A stretch of 64,000 nucleotides of DNA, taken from assembly GCA_963749575.1 (NCBI GenBank), contig CAVVNM010000013.1:558001-622000 (forward strand). The letters are read 5' to 3'. The notes below the pieces were generated by a model, which worked only from the letters and a program-made list of their open reading frames with translations, ran no database searches and was not told the origin of the DNA. The stretch is from JAMXLO01 sp963749575. GTDB taxonomy: Bacteria > Pseudomonadota > Alphaproteobacteria > Acetobacterales > Acetobacteraceae. This document shows, piece after piece, positions 1 to 9,105 of this stretch. Each line of letters begins with the position of its first letter. Position 1 is the stretch's first letter. A program made the position numbers and the translations under genes.

Positions 1-895
1 ACGCATGGCGCGGCGATGGTGCTGCCCGGCGAGGGCTTCGATCCGCTCGCCACGTTGCAGGCGGTGGCGGCGGAGCGCTGCACATCGCTGTACGGTGTGC
101 CGACCATGTTCATCGCCGAACTGGATCACCCGGAGTTCGCAAAATTCGATCTGACCAGCCTGCGTACCGGCATGATGGCCGGCGCGCCCTGCCCGATCGA
201 GGTGATGCGTCGCTGCATCCGCGACATGCACCTCAGCGAGATGACGATCGGCTACGGCATGACCGAGACCAGTCCGGTCAGCACGCAGACCGCGCTGGAT
301 GATCCCGTGGAGCGCCGTGTCTCCACCGTCGGGCGGGCGCATCCGCATGTGGAGATCAAGATCATCGACAGCGAGGGCCGCATCGTGCCGCGTGGCGCAC
401 CGGGCGAATTCTGCACCCGTGGCTACTCGGTGATGCTCGCCTATTGGGACGATGTCGAGCGTACGTCGCAGGCGATCGATGCCGCCGGCTGGATGCACAC
501 CGGCGACCTGGCGACGATGGACGCGAACGGGTATTGCAATATCGTCGGGCGGATCAAGGACATGGTGATCCGCGGCGGCGAGAACGTGTATCCGCGCGAG
601 GTCGAGGAGTTCCTGTATCGCCATCCGAAGATCCAGGACGTGCAGGTGTTCGGCGTGCCGGATGCGCGCTACGGCGAGGAGCTGTGCGCCTGGATCAAGC
701 TGCGCGCCGGTCGAGTCGCTGAGCGACGAGGAGGTGCGCGACTTCTGCCGTGACCAGATCGCGCACTACAAGGTGCCGCGGCACATCCGTTTTGTCGATG
801 AATTCCCGATGACGGTGACCGGCAAGATCCAGAAGTTCATCATGCGCGAGCGGATGACATCGGAGCTGGGAGTGAAGGAGACGGTCACCGCATGA
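1..895 (+). pseudogene. Acyl-CoA synthetase (AMP-binding, FadD-like), 5'-partial and frameshifted
   Basis: C-terminal two-thirds of an ANL-superfamily acyl-CoA synthetase, which activates a carboxylic acid to its CoA thioester through an acyl-adenylate. The reading frame is open from the window edge, so the start lies upstream. Visible motifs are GYGMTETSP (acyl-AMP binding), GWMHTGDL, the hinge GRIKDMVIRGGENVYP, and near the C-terminus VTGKIQKF, whose lysine is the adenylation lysine. The frame moves by +1 near position 712: KLRAG is read in frame 1 and continues as VESLSDEEVRDFCRDQ in frame 2, so one extra base (or two missing) breaks it. It is followed 30 bp later by the GMC oxidoreductase gene, suggesting a shared catabolic operon. 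Whether the shift is real or an assembly error cannot be told from the sequence. Confidence 0.85.
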
Positions 896-925
896 CTGGC
901 CCGGACTGGAAATGAAACCGCCACG

Positions 926-2548
926 ATGACGAACGAAACCGCTGAATACGACTTCATCATCACCGGCGCCGGATCTGCCGGGTGTGCCGTTGCCTCTCGC
1001 CTGTCGGAAACCGGCCGCTACCGCGTGCTGCTCCTGGAAGCCGGTATCCGTGACAGCAACCCGTGGATTCACATCCCGATCGGCTACACCAAGGCGTTCG
1101 CCAATCCGCGCGTCAACTGGATGTTCGACAGCGCCCCGGAGCAGCAACTGAACAACCGCACGCTGTACTTGCCGCGCGGCAAGGTGCTGGGCGGCACCAG
1201 CTCGATCAACGGCATGGTGTATATGCGCGGCGACCCCGCCGACTACGATCACTGGCGCCAGCTTGGCTGCACCGGCTGGGACTGGGACTCCGTTCTGCCG
1301 TTCTTCAAGAAGGCGGAAGACAACCAACGCGGCGCGGACGAGTTTCACGGCGTCGGCGGACCGTTGCGGGTGTCCGATCCGCCGCAGATCTGGCCGCTCG
1401 CCAAGGCAATGGTCGAGGCGGCGACGCAGGCCGGCATCCCGCGTTCCGCCGACTTCAACGGCGCACAGAAGGAAGGCGCCGGCTACTACCAGACCACGAC
1501 CAGCAACGCCCGTCGCTGGAGCGCCGCTGCCGCCTATCTCCGTCCCGCGCGCAAACGACCGAATCTCAAGGTCGTCACCGAGGCACATGCCACCCGTGTA
1601 CTCGTCGAGAACGGCCGTGCGGTCGGCGTTGAGTACCGCACGCCGCAGGGTCCGCGCACGGCACGCGTTCGCGGCGAAATCATCGTCTCCGGCGGCACCT
1701 ATGGTTCGCCACATCTGTTGCAGCTGTCCGGCCTGGGTCCCGCGGACCTGTTGGGCGAAACCGGCATCGCTGTGCTGCGCGACATGCCAGCGGTCGGCGC
1801 CAACCTGCACGATCACTTCAACACCTATGGTGCATACCGTCTCTCGCAGCCGGTCACGCTGAACGATCTCGCGCGCAGCCGGTCACGCAAGTTCGTCGCC
1901 GGCGTGCAATACGCGTTCGGCCGGCGCGGCATGATGGCCAGCACCGGCCTGTACGCCGGCGCGTTTGTGCGCAGCGACCCACGGCTCGAGCGGCCGGACA
2001 TCCAGATCAACATGACCGCCTGGAGCACGGCCGAACGCAACCGCGACGGCATCCATCCGCATGCGTTCCCGGGCATCACGTTGAGCCCGGTCCATCTGCG
2101 CCCCGAGGGCCGCGGCACGGTCCGCGTCAGGAGCCCCGATCCGCTCGCGGCGCCGGAGATCCGCTTCAACTTCCTGAAGTCGGACTACGACATGCAGGCG
2201 CTGATCTTCGGCATCCGCACCTGCCGCAGGATCGCGGCGCAGCCGGCGCTGGCGTCCTACGTAGCGGAAGAGATCGCTCCCGGTACGAAATTCACCAGCG
2301 ATGCCGAACTCGCCGACGTGGTGCGCGCCAGCGGGGTATCCAACCATCATCCGGTCGGTACCTGCCGCATGGGCACCGGGACCGACGCGGTGGTGGACCC
2401 TCGGCTGCGCGTGTATGGTGTCGAGCGGCTGCGGGTGGCGGATGCGTCGATCATGCCGGCCATCATCGCCGGCAACACTAATGCGCCGTCGATCATGATC
2501 GGCGAGAAGGCCGCCGACATGATCCTGGAAGACGCCAGGGCGGCGTAA
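926..2548 (+). CDS. GMC family FAD-dependent oxidoreductase (choline/alcohol dehydrogenase-like)
   Basis: Flavoprotein of 540 residues, the usual GMC length, predicted to oxidise an alcohol to an aldehyde. The N-terminal Rossmann motif GAGSAG lies at residues 14-19. The first GMC signature appears as PRGKVLGGTSSINGMVYMRG, and the second region as SGGTYGSPHLLQLSG. The C-terminal active site has HHPVGTCRMG (catalytic His) and GNTNAPS (the Asn partner). No signal peptide is seen, so it is cytoplasmic. It lies between the acyl-CoA synthetase and the FAH-family gene (20 bp gap) in the same orientation, consistent with a degradation operon. The substrate cannot be assigned; many proteins called choline dehydrogenase in this family act on other alcohols. 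Confidence 0.92.
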   Translation: MTNETAEYDFIITGAGSAGCAVASRLSETGRYRVLLLEAGIRDSNPWIHIPIGYTKAFANPRVNWMFDSAPEQQLNNRTLYLPRGKVLGGTSSINGMVYMRGDPADYDHWRQLGCTGWDWDSVLPFFKKAEDNQRGADEFHGVGGPLRVSDPPQIWPLAKAMVEAATQAGIPRSADFNGAQKEGAGYYQTTTSNARRWSAAAAYLRPARKRPNLKVVTEAHATRVLVENGRAVGVEYRTPQGPRTARVRGEIIVSGGTYGSPHLLQLSGLGPADLLGETGIAVLRDMPAVGANLHDHFNTYGAYRLSQPVTLNDLARSRSRKFVAGVQYAFGRRGMMASTGLYAGAFVRSDPRLERPDIQINMTAWSTAERNRDGIHPHAFPGITLSPVHLRPEGRGTVRVRSPDPLAAPEIRFNFLKSDYDMQALIFGIRTCRRIAAQPALASYVAEEIAPGTKFTSDAELADVVRASGVSNHHPVGTCRMGTGTDAVVDPRLRVYGVERLRVADASIMPAIIAGNTNAPSIMIGEKAADMILEDARAA

Positions 2549-2568
2549 CGAAAGAGGAAATCGGTCAC

Positions 2569-3352
2569 ATGCGCTGGGCACGCTTCGAGCAGAACGGCAC
2601 GCCGGGTTACGGTGTGGTCGAGGGCGACGAGATCATTCCGGTGCGCGGCTCGCCATTCGAGACCTGGGAGCGCACGTCCACCCGCCTGCCGCTCACCAGC
2701 GTGAAGCTGCTCCTCCCGGTGATCCCATCGACGTTCTATGCCGCCGGCCTGAACTATGCCGAACACGTGCGCGAGGCGGCCGAGAAGCTCGGCCTGAAGG
2801 TGGAGCTGCCGAAGCAGGCAGACGCCGGCTATCGCGCCAACAACGCGCTGATCGGGCATGGTGAGAACATCGTCATTCCCAAGGACGCCACCGACCAGGT
2901 CCAGTACCGAGGGCGAACTGGTCGCGGTGATCGGCCGCAAGTGCAAGCATCTGACGCGCGACAACGCGCTCTCAGCCGTGCTGGGCTACACGATCGGCAA
3001 CGACGTGAGCGAGCGCAGTTGGCAGAAGGCCGACCGCACCCTGTGGCGCGCCAAGAACACTGACACCTTCAAGCCGATGGGCCCGTGGATCGAGACCAAC
3101 GTGAAGCTCGACGACCTGGTGACCAAGGTGCGGCTGAACGGCAAGCAGCTGATCGCGTTCCCGACCAATCACATGGTGTTCGGCGTGGTCGATTTCCTGG
3201 TGTCGATGACGCGGTACCTGACGCTGTATCCCGGCGACGTGCTGTGGATGGGCACCGAGGGTGCCACGGCGAACATGAAGCACGGCGATGTCTGTGAGAT
3301 CGAGATCACCGGCATCGGCACATTGCGCAATCCGGTGGTGCGGGAGAGCTGA
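2569..3352 (+). pseudogene. Fumarylacetoacetate hydrolase (FAH) family protein, frameshifted
   Basis: FAH-fold enzyme; family members hydrolyse C-C bonds in beta-diketo acids or hydrate/decarboxylate 2-oxo acids using a divalent metal. The N-terminal part (from MRWARFEQNG) runs in frame 1 through STFYAAGLNYAEHVRE and DQVQY. The catalytic core continues in frame 2 as EGELVAVIGRK, GYTIGNDVSERSWQ and GPWIE, ending LRNPVVRES. Removing one C at 2907-2908 restores a single frame of about 260 residues, a normal length. The gene ends 1 bp before the thiolase start. The shift is a single extra base beside a CC pair, so a sequencing error is possible. Confidence 0.85.
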
Positions 3353-3353
3353 G

Positions 3354-4541
3354 ATGGACATGCAGCGCGAGGTCGTTGTGGTTTCCGGCGTGCGCACCGC
3401 GATCGGTGATTTTGGCGGCGGGCTGAAGGATGTGGCGCCCACCGAACTCGGCGCGCAGGTGGTGCGCGAGGCACTGTCGCGCGCCGGTGTCGCCGGCGAC
3501 GAAGTGGGCCAGGTGGTGTTCGGCAACGTGATCCACACCGAGCCGAAGGACATGTACTTGGCGCGCGTCGCGGCGATGAACGCCGGTGTCGCAAAGGAGA
3601 CGCCGGCACTGACCTTGAACCGGCTGTGCGGTTCGGGGTTGCAGGCGATCGTGTCGGCAGCGCAGACCATCATGCTGGGCGACACCGATATCGCGGTGGG
3701 CGGCGGCGCCGAGAGCATGAGCCGCGCGCCGTATCTGGCGCAGGGCGTGCGTTGGGGCGCGCGCATGGGCGATGCGGCGATGATCGACATGATGCTGGCC
3801 GCGCTGCACGACCCGTTCGACAACATCCACATGGGCGAAACGGCCGAGAATCTGGCGGAGAGCCACCAGATCACCCGCGGCGACCAGGACGCGCTGGCGG
3901 TCGAGTCGCACCGCCGCGCCGCGCGCGCGATCTCCGAGGGGCGGTTCAGGCAGCAGATCCTGCCGATCAAACTGAAGACGCGGCGCGGCGAGACGATATT
4001 CGACACCGATGAACACCCCCGCGCCGACGCGACGCCGGAGGACCTGGCGAAGCTGCGCCCGGTGTTCCGCAAGGACGGCACGGTGACCGCGGGCAACGCC
4101 TCCGGCATCAACGATGGGGCGGCGGCGGTGGTGCTGATGGAACGCGGCACCGCCGAGAAGCGCGGCGCCAAGCCGATGGGACGGCTGGTCGCGTACGGAC
4201 ATGCCGGCGTCGATCCGAAGATCATGGGCATCGGGCCGGTCCCCGCGACGCGTATGGCGCTACAGCGTGCCGGCCTGACGCTGGCCGACATCGACGTGAT
4301 CGAAAGCAACGAGGCGTTCGCCGCGCAGGCCTGCGCGGTGGCGAAGGACCTGGGCTTCGATCCGGCGAAGACCAATCCCAACGGCTCCGGCATATCGCTC
4401 GGCCATCCGGTCGGCGCGACCGGCACGATGCTGGCGGTGAAGGCACTCTACGAGCTGGAACGCATCGGCGGACGCTATGCGCTGGTCACCATGTGCATTG
4501 GCGGCGGGCAGGGGATCGCGGCGATCTTCGAGCGGGTGTGA
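3354..4541 (+). CDS. Acetyl-CoA C-acyltransferase (thiolase)
   Basis: Thiolase of 395 residues catalysing CoA-dependent cleavage of 3-ketoacyl-CoA or its reverse condensation. The nucleophilic cysteine is C92 in NRLCGSGLQA; the other active-site elements are GHPVGATG (His) and CIGGGQG (second Cys). The chosen ATG follows the FAH stop with one base between them, and the protein then starts MDMQREVVVVSG as expected; an upstream in-frame ATG would add a tail that overlaps the FAH gene. Together with the acyl-CoA synthetase, GMC oxidoreductase and FAH enzyme, it suggests degradation of a carboxylic acid or alcohol to acetyl-CoA. The biosynthetic and degradative subclasses cannot be separated here. 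Confidence 0.93.
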   Translation: MDMQREVVVVSGVRTAIGDFGGGLKDVAPTELGAQVVREALSRAGVAGDEVGQVVFGNVIHTEPKDMYLARVAAMNAGVAKETPALTLNRLCGSGLQAIVSAAQTIMLGDTDIAVGGGAESMSRAPYLAQGVRWGARMGDAAMIDMMLAALHDPFDNIHMGETAENLAESHQITRGDQDALAVESHRRAARAISEGRFRQQILPIKLKTRRGETIFDTDEHPRADATPEDLAKLRPVFRKDGTVTAGNASGINDGAAAVVLMERGTAEKRGAKPMGRLVAYGHAGVDPKIMGIGPVPATRMALQRAGLTLADIDVIESNEAFAAQACAVAKDLGFDPAKTNPNGSGISLGHPVGATGTMLAVKALYELERIGGRYALVTMCIGGGQGIAAIFERV

Positions 4542-5118
4542 CAGTTACTGAGAATGGCGTCCTGCCTGAGCCGCAACGCCGTCTCTGGCCGGAGCTTACC
4601 ACCGTACCGGATCATTTCACGTTGGACGGCGGAACTGCGCTTGCACTTAGGCTGGCGCATCGCGTTTCGGCTGACTTCGACTTCTTCTCAATTGAACCCT
4701 TCGACGCTGCCGATCTTGCCGCAGCGGTTCCACTGCTGCGCGATGCCGAGAGGTTCAGGTCGCGCCGAACACGCTGACCTGTCGCGTCGAGCGCAGAGGG
4801 CCCGTCGGCATCGCATCCTCGCTCGATATCGCAGCAACCAAGGCCGCGGTCATTCAACGCCGTGCCGAAGCAAAGGATTATGTTGATACAGCTGCCTTGT
4901 TGCAGAACGACATCGATTTGCCGACCATCCTGGCAGCGGCAAGCATCGTCTACGGCGGGACCTTCAATCCGCTAATTACCCTCAAGGCACTCAGCTACTT
5001 CGACGACGTGCCGGCATTGCCGACTGGCATACGCGAGCGCCTGGCTCACGCGGTCGCAACGACCAACCCCGATCGACTGCCGCGATTGACCGCGTATCGT
5101 GAACGCAAGGCAATATGA
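4538..5118 (+). pseudogene. AbiEii-like nucleotidyltransferase, frameshifted
   Basis: Resembles the nucleotidyltransferase AbiEii/AbiGii toxin family of type IV toxin-antitoxin and abortive-infection systems. The frame from a GTG that overlaps the thiolase stop contains the family pattern LDGGTALALRLAHR followed by SADFDFFS, whose paired Asp residues would bind metal. The second half, DIAATKAAVIQRRAEAKDYV, matches the family's later Lys/Asp motif but lies in another frame. One missing base near 4753 (AGG.GTT) separates them. As read it would stop early at 4777. Its end overlaps the next small gene (ATGA). The function, toxin or housekeeping, is not established; I know the family only by its motifs. 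Confidence 0.7.
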
Positions 5119-5402
5119 AGAAGCTGGCGAAGACTCCCGAACTGATCCGCGTCGCCGAACGTGTCGTCTGGTTCAAGTCGCCGGAATCTGCGCTGGACGA
5201 CCCGATCGACTTCCTCGCCCATGTTATGACCTATGGCACCGTGGAGGACCTGGCCGTGCTGTCCAGCACGGTCGGTCCCGAAGAGCTGAAGGAAGTGCTG
5301 GACCAAGCGCCAGCAGGCGTATTCGCCCCGCGATCCTGGGCTTACTGGCATCTGCGTTGCGGCCTCGAGCCGAGGCCGCTGCCGATACGCAGCTTCGGCT
5401 GA
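5115..5402 (+). CDS. Small conserved protein partnered with the AbiEii-like gene
   Basis: A 95-residue soluble protein starting MKKLAKTPELIRVAERVVWF and ending GLEPRPLPIRSFG, with no signal peptide or membrane segment. Its ATG overlaps the stop of the nucleotidyltransferase gene (ATGA), implying coupled translation. Small acidic proteins of this look commonly adjoin AbiEii-like genes in alphaproteobacteria, so it may act as an antitoxin or regulator of the partner; that is inference from position. I do not recognise a catalytic motif. It stays intact although its partner is frameshifted, which would fit an orphaned antitoxin. Its stop lies immediately before the converging DUF2182 gene. Confidence 0.65.
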   Translation: MKKLAKTPELIRVAERVVWFKSPESALDDPIDFLAHVMTYGTVEDLAVLSSTVGPEELKEVLDQAPAGVFAPRSWAYWHLRCGLEPRPLPIRSFG

Positions 5403-6176
5403 TCACCCGACTGACTGCACCAGCAGCCATACCCCGAACGCCGCCATCGCGCCGCCGCCGATCCGCCCGATCCAGACGCCGCCGGGCAGCAGCTTCTCGG
5501 CGAACACGAACGCCGCGATCGCAGCCACCCATACGAGGTTCATCACTCCGACCGCGAACAGCAGCGCCATCAGCACCCAGCAGCAGCCGAGGCAATAGAG
5601 GCCGTGGCTGGCGCCCATGCGCAGCGCGCCGCCGCGCCCGTCACGCCAATGGTTCAGCACGAAGGCGAACGGCGAGCGGCAGTGACGCAGGCAGACATGC
5701 TTCAGCGGCGTGAACTGATAGATCCCGGCCAGGATGAACAGCACCCCACCCAGCACCGAGCTGACCAGGCCAAGCATCGGTGACAGCAAGGCGCCAATCT
5801 GTAGCGCCCATTGCGCAGCGGTAGCCGCCACACTGAACCCACCCCACACGATCAGATAGCCGGCGACGAACATCGCGGTCGGCACGTAGGGTTGCTCACG
5901 GTCCCGCTTCCGTCGCTCCAGTGCGGCGAACGTCAGGATCATCGGTGCTGCACTCGGCAGCATCATGCCCAGCATCATCACCCACCACATGGCGAACACC
6001 CATGGCGCGGCGAACGGCATCGCCATGTCGGGCATGTCGTCCATCCCCGGCATCGGCATGTTCATGTTCTGACGGGCGACGATCAGATACAGCCAGGCGA
6101 TCGCCGTTACGCCGACAAGGGCCAGCAGGACGACAGCACGCTCGCCGCGCAGCAGGCTCGCCGGCGCCAGACGCAT
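5403..6176 (-). CDS. DUF2182 family membrane protein
   Basis: Integral membrane protein of 257 residues with about seven hydrophobic segments. It contains the family's Cys-rich features, KHVCLRHCRSP and LYCLGCCW, and a Met/Asp-rich segment MPMPGMDDMPDM near residues 40-53 that looks suited to metal binding. DUF2182 proteins have been described as predicted metal-binding integral membrane proteins; their role is not established. It lies 9 bp downstream of the DUF1326 gene on the same strand, the usual pairing of these two families, so the two probably work together. Copper or mercury handling is a guess based only on the Met, His and Cys content. Confidence 0.88.
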   Translation of the reverse strand: MRLAPASLLRGERAVVLLALVGVTAIAWLYLIVARQNMNMPMPGMDDMPDMAMPFAAPWVFAMWWVMMLGMMLPSAAPMILTFAALERRKRDREQPYVPTAMFVAGYLIVWGGFSVAATAAQWALQIGALLSPMLGLVSSVLGGVLFILAGIYQFTPLKHVCLRHCRSPFAFVLNHWRDGRGGALRMGASHGLYCLGCCWVLMALLFAVGVMNLVWVAAIAAFVFAEKLLPGGVWIGRIGGGAMAAFGVWLLVQSVG

Positions 6177-6185
6177 ATGCGACGC

Positions 6186-6809
6186 CTAGCCCGCCCAGGA
6201 GAACGGCGCGAAATGCCCGTTGTTGCCCTTGCCCACCATGTCAAGATCGAGCCCAAATCCGTGCATATGGAATTGGTTGGCGCGCGCCAAGGCCAGACGC
6301 CGGCCGGCAGGATGCGCGGTGTTGTCGATATAGAACGGCTCACCGCCGCGATTCCGCGAGGGCACGCCCTCGATCTCGAACGACAGGATGTCGGGAATCG
6401 AGACCGACCGCTTCAGGCCCGCCAGCTTGAATTCGATCGGCTTGAACGCAACGCCACGAAAATCGCTCACCAGGTTGCTGCGGATCATGCCGGGCGTTCC
6501 GCCAGCATCCCCGGCAACGATCGCGGCCAGCGCCGCACGCTGCGCAGCATCCGCACGCTCGTCCACCACGCCGGCAAACACCCAGTTGCCATCGGCCATG
6601 ATCTTGCCGGAACGGATCACCAGCGCGAAGCACAGCCCGGACAGATCGGTGCCGCCACGCTGCCCCTTGTCGATCCGAAAGATCAACGCCGCCGTGCAGT
6701 GGTCATAGGTCACCTCGGCCTGCGGGTTGGTGTAGATACAAGGGCATAGATAGTCGCAGTTGCAGCTTTCCATGTACTCGCCGCTGATCTGCCAGTTGGT
6801 TCCGGCCAT
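6186..6809 (-). CDS. DUF1326 domain-containing protein
   Basis: Soluble protein of 207 residues whose N-terminus (MAGTNWQISGEYMESCNC) leads into the motif CNCDYLCPC at residues 16-24, characteristic of DUF1326. The closely spaced cysteines suggest metal or Fe-S binding, though no biochemical role is established for the family. A strong Shine-Dalgarno (GGAGGCAG) precedes the ATG. It is the first gene of a two-gene unit with the DUF2182 membrane protein and starts 10 bp after the monooxygenase gene on the same strand, so all three may be co-transcribed. Confidence 0.88.
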   Translation of the reverse strand: MAGTNWQISGEYMESCNCDYLCPCIYTNPQAEVTYDHCTAALIFRIDKGQRGGTDLSGLCFALVIRSGKIMADGNWVFAGVVDERADAAQRAALAAIVAGDAGGTPGMIRSNLVSDFRGVAFKPIEFKLAGLKRSVSIPDILSFEIEGVPSRNRGGEPFYIDNTAHPAGRRLALARANQFHMHGFGLDLDMVGKGNNGHFAPFSWAG

Positions 6810-6819
6810 CGTCTGCCTC

Positions 6820-8169
6820 CTATGCGTCCGGCCGCCACCAGCCCCGCTGCGGCCACGGCAATCCCAGGTTCTCCCGTAGCGTCGCCCCCTTGTAGTCCTT
6901 CTGAAATATCCCTCGGCGCTGCAATTCCGGCACCACGAACTTCACGAAATCCTCGAATGTCCCCGGCGTGTGCGTGCCACCCACCACGTAGCCGTCGCAC
7001 GCGCGTTCAACGAACCACTGCTCCATCCGGTCGGCGATCTCCTTCGGCCCACCGACAATCGCCTCGCGCGGACGGCCGCGCCGCGTCACCTCCAGAAAAT
7101 CCCGCACCGTCGGATTGTGGCCGATGACGCGCATCACCCGATCGCGCATCGCCTGCATCCCCGACATGCCGCCAAGCTCCTCGTCCGAGAACGCCTCGTC
7201 CATGTCCTTCCTGGCGAAATCGAAGTTCAGCGCCTCGGACAGCAGTGACAGCCCATCGACCTCGCGATAGCCGCGTTCGATCACCGCCATCTTGTCTTCG
7301 GCTTCGGCCTTGGTCTCGGCCGCAACCGGATAGGCAATCGTATTGACGCTCACCAGATCGGGATCGCGCCCATGCCGCGCAACGCCGTTCTTGAATGCAG
7401 CGTAGCGCCGCTTGCCTTCCTCGAAGTCCGGATAGCCGACGAATATCGTCTCCGCCCAACGCTCGGAAAATCGTACGCCGCGATCCGACGAGCCGGCCTG
7501 GATGATCACCGGATGACCCTGCGGCGACCGCGGCACGGTGAATGTCCCGCGCGAGGTCAGGTATTTCCCGCGGTACTCCATGCGATGCACCTTGTCAGGA
7601 TCCGCGAACAGTCCTGACTGCTTGTCGATGACAAGTGCATCATCCTCCCAACCGTCCCAGCAGCCCAGTACGATCTCCATGAACTCGTCGGCGCGGTCGT
7701 AGCGCAGGTCGTGCGCAAGATGCACCTCGCGGCCCATGTTCTGCGCCTCACCGTCGTTGACCGATGTCACCACGTTCCAGGCGGCACGGCCGCCCAGCAT
7801 GTGGTCCACAGTCTGGAACCGGCGCGCCACATCGAACGGTTCGTAGTAGGTGGTTGACGCCGTCGCCCCGATGCCCAGGCGGCGCGTGCCGAAACCCATC
7901 GCCAGCAGCGTCGCCACCGGATCCATCTTCACGACGCGTACGCCGTTCGCCACCACCTGGCCGGGATTGCCGTTATCGTAGATGTCAGGCATCGCCAGCC
8001 TGTCGTCGAAGAAGCCGAGTTGGAACTTGCCCTCCTCCAGCACCTGGCCGATCTTCTGGTAATACGCGGCCGTGGTGAAATCGGTGCGGCTTTCTGGATG
8101 CCGCCACGCGCTCGCCAGCGTCGTGCAGTTCTGCGCCTGCAGGAAACCGACCAGAACCATCTGACGCAT
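6820..8169 (-). CDS. NtaA/DmoA family FMN-dependent monooxygenase
   Basis: Bacterial luciferase-like (LLM class) flavin monooxygenase of 449 residues, matching component A of nitrilotriacetate, dimethylsulfide or alkanesulfonate-type monooxygenases that use FMNH2 from a separate reductase. Typical stretches are TYYEPFDVARRFQTVDH, GGRAAWNVVTS and the later VIIQAGSSDRGVRFSERW. No reductase gene is adjacent. The substrate is unknown; C-S or C-N bond cleavage is usual in this subfamily. The start shown has an AGAGGAC Shine-Dalgarno about 5 bp upstream. Confidence 0.92.
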   Translation of the reverse strand: MRQMVLVGFLQAQNCTTLASAWRHPESRTDFTTAAYYQKIGQVLEEGKFQLGFFDDRLAMPDIYDNGNPGQVVANGVRVVKMDPVATLLAMGFGTRRLGIGATASTTYYEPFDVARRFQTVDHMLGGRAAWNVVTSVNDGEAQNMGREVHLAHDLRYDRADEFMEIVLGCWDGWEDDALVIDKQSGLFADPDKVHRMEYRGKYLTSRGTFTVPRSPQGHPVIIQAGSSDRGVRFSERWAETIFVGYPDFEEGKRRYAAFKNGVARHGRDPDLVSVNTIAYPVAAETKAEAEDKMAVIERGYREVDGLSLLSEALNFDFARKDMDEAFSDEELGGMSGMQAMRDRVMRVIGHNPTVRDFLEVTRRGRPREAIVGGPKEIADRMEQWFVERACDGYVVGGTHTPGTFEDFVKFVVPELQRRGIFQKDYKGATLRENLGLPWPQRGWWRPDA

Positions 8170-8576
8170 AATGAGTCCTCTCAGATCTGGCAGCGACGCA
8201 GTCCGCCATCCAGCGGGATCACCGCAAAGCCATTTTCAGCGTCCCTTGAACACCGCCTTGCGTCGCATGATGAGGGGTTCCTCCAGCGGCATTCCCAAGC
8301 CACGCTAGGTGAACGGAATCAGCTGCGCAAGGACGGCATCGTGTCCATCTCGGAACAGAATCCCGATCGAACACCGGCGAATTATGTGTCGCTGTCACCT
8401 GGTGCGCAGGCACGGGCCGCGCGTTGGGCGATCATCCGCCATGCGGCCGGTGTGACCGACGCTAATATCATCGCCGGTGCGCCACGTGTCTCGCACACTT
8501 TCAAGTGCCGATGCCTTGAATTGAGCGAATAGGCCCGCACGTCGCTGTCAGGTGATTGAACCGACGTAGCTGTGCG
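8170..8576. other. Intergenic region with possible gene remnants
   Basis: A 407-bp gap upstream of the monooxygenase. On the minus strand just before that gene, positions about 8181-8235 read NGFAVIPLDGGLRRCQI followed by a stop, resembling the C-terminus of a short-chain dehydrogenase, but nothing upstream continues it. A plus-strand open frame of 170 codons crosses the area and overlaps the monooxygenase start; it has no recognisable domain and I do not call it a gene. The promoter of the monooxygenase unit should lie here, but no convincing -35/-10 pair was seen. Confidence 0.4.
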
Positions 8577-8981
8577 CTACCCCGTTCCATGCCCGGCCGC
8601 CCTCCGCAGACGCGGCTTCTGCGCCCGCGCCGTGGTATCCAGCACCGCGTGCAGCGCCGCCACCGTCTCGGGCGACAGGCGATGAATGCTTTGCGCCAAC
8701 CGGTTGGCAAGCGCCGTCTGCTCCGGCGTCAGCCCCGCGGTATTCACCGTGACCCGCGGATGCGACAGCCGTGCGAGGCGCGCCATCTCTTCCGCATCGT
8801 CCCAGATCAGACCGAAGAACTCGTTGACCTGGTGCACCAGTCCGGCACTCGGAGCGCCGCGCCTGCCGTGCTCCAGTGCGGAAAGATAGGCCGCCGAGAC
8901 CTGCAACTCGCTCGCCAGGTGTTGCAGCGTCACGCCACGCTCCGCCCGCAGCGCGCGCAGCCGGGCGCCGAACGGGGTCAT
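8577..8981 (-). CDS. XRE-family helix-turn-helix transcriptional regulator
   Basis: Cytoplasmic DNA-binding protein of 134 residues. Residues 5-60 form an HTH_XRE domain (LRALRAERGVTLQHLASEL, then AAYLSALEHGRRGAPS), with the recognition helix around SAAYLSALEHG. The remainder, which includes WDDAEEMARLARLSHPRV, resembles the C-terminal part of short regulators common in Rhodospirillales. It sits downstream of the Smr gene on the same strand, separated by a long inverted repeat, so it is probably a separate transcript. Its target is unknown. Confidence 0.85.
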   Translation of the reverse strand: MTPFGARLRALRAERGVTLQHLASELQVSAAYLSALEHGRRGAPSAGLVHQVNEFFGLIWDDAEEMARLARLSHPRVTVNTAGLTPEQTALANRLAQSIHRLSPETVAALHAVLDTTARAQKPRLRRAAGHGTG

Positions 8982-8998
8982 GGCGCAAGCGAGAGATG

Positions 8999-9095
8999 TT
9001 CACCACAGCGACCCGGAGACACGGAGGATGACCGGAGACGCCCTGCGCCGCCCGCCATTTTGCAAAGTCCGTGTCCTCGGTGTCGCTGTGGTGAA
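8999..9095. repeat. Long imperfect inverted repeat (REP/BIME-like)
   Basis: Two arms of about 27 bp, 8999-9025 (beginning TTCACCACAGCGAC) and 9068-9095 (ending GTCGCTGTGGTGAA), are reverse complements with a few mismatches. The loop is about 42 bp. It fills the gap between the Smr stop and the XRE start. The arms carry the CACGGAG/CTCCGTG-type core seen in dispersed repeats of many proteobacteria. It could terminate the upstream transcript or be a non-autonomous mobile repeat. Confidence 0.7.
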
Positions 9096-9105
9096 CCGTC
9101 TGCCT

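Noticed and set aside
5403..8169. Mercury or copper resistance island
   Set aside because: DUF2182 and DUF1326 have metal-like residues but no transporter, regulator or reductase of a known resistance system accompanies them.
8020..8532. A 170-codon plus-strand open frame upstream of the XRE gene
   Set aside because: Overlaps the start of the minus-strand monooxygenase, lacks a ribosome binding site and has no recognisable domain.
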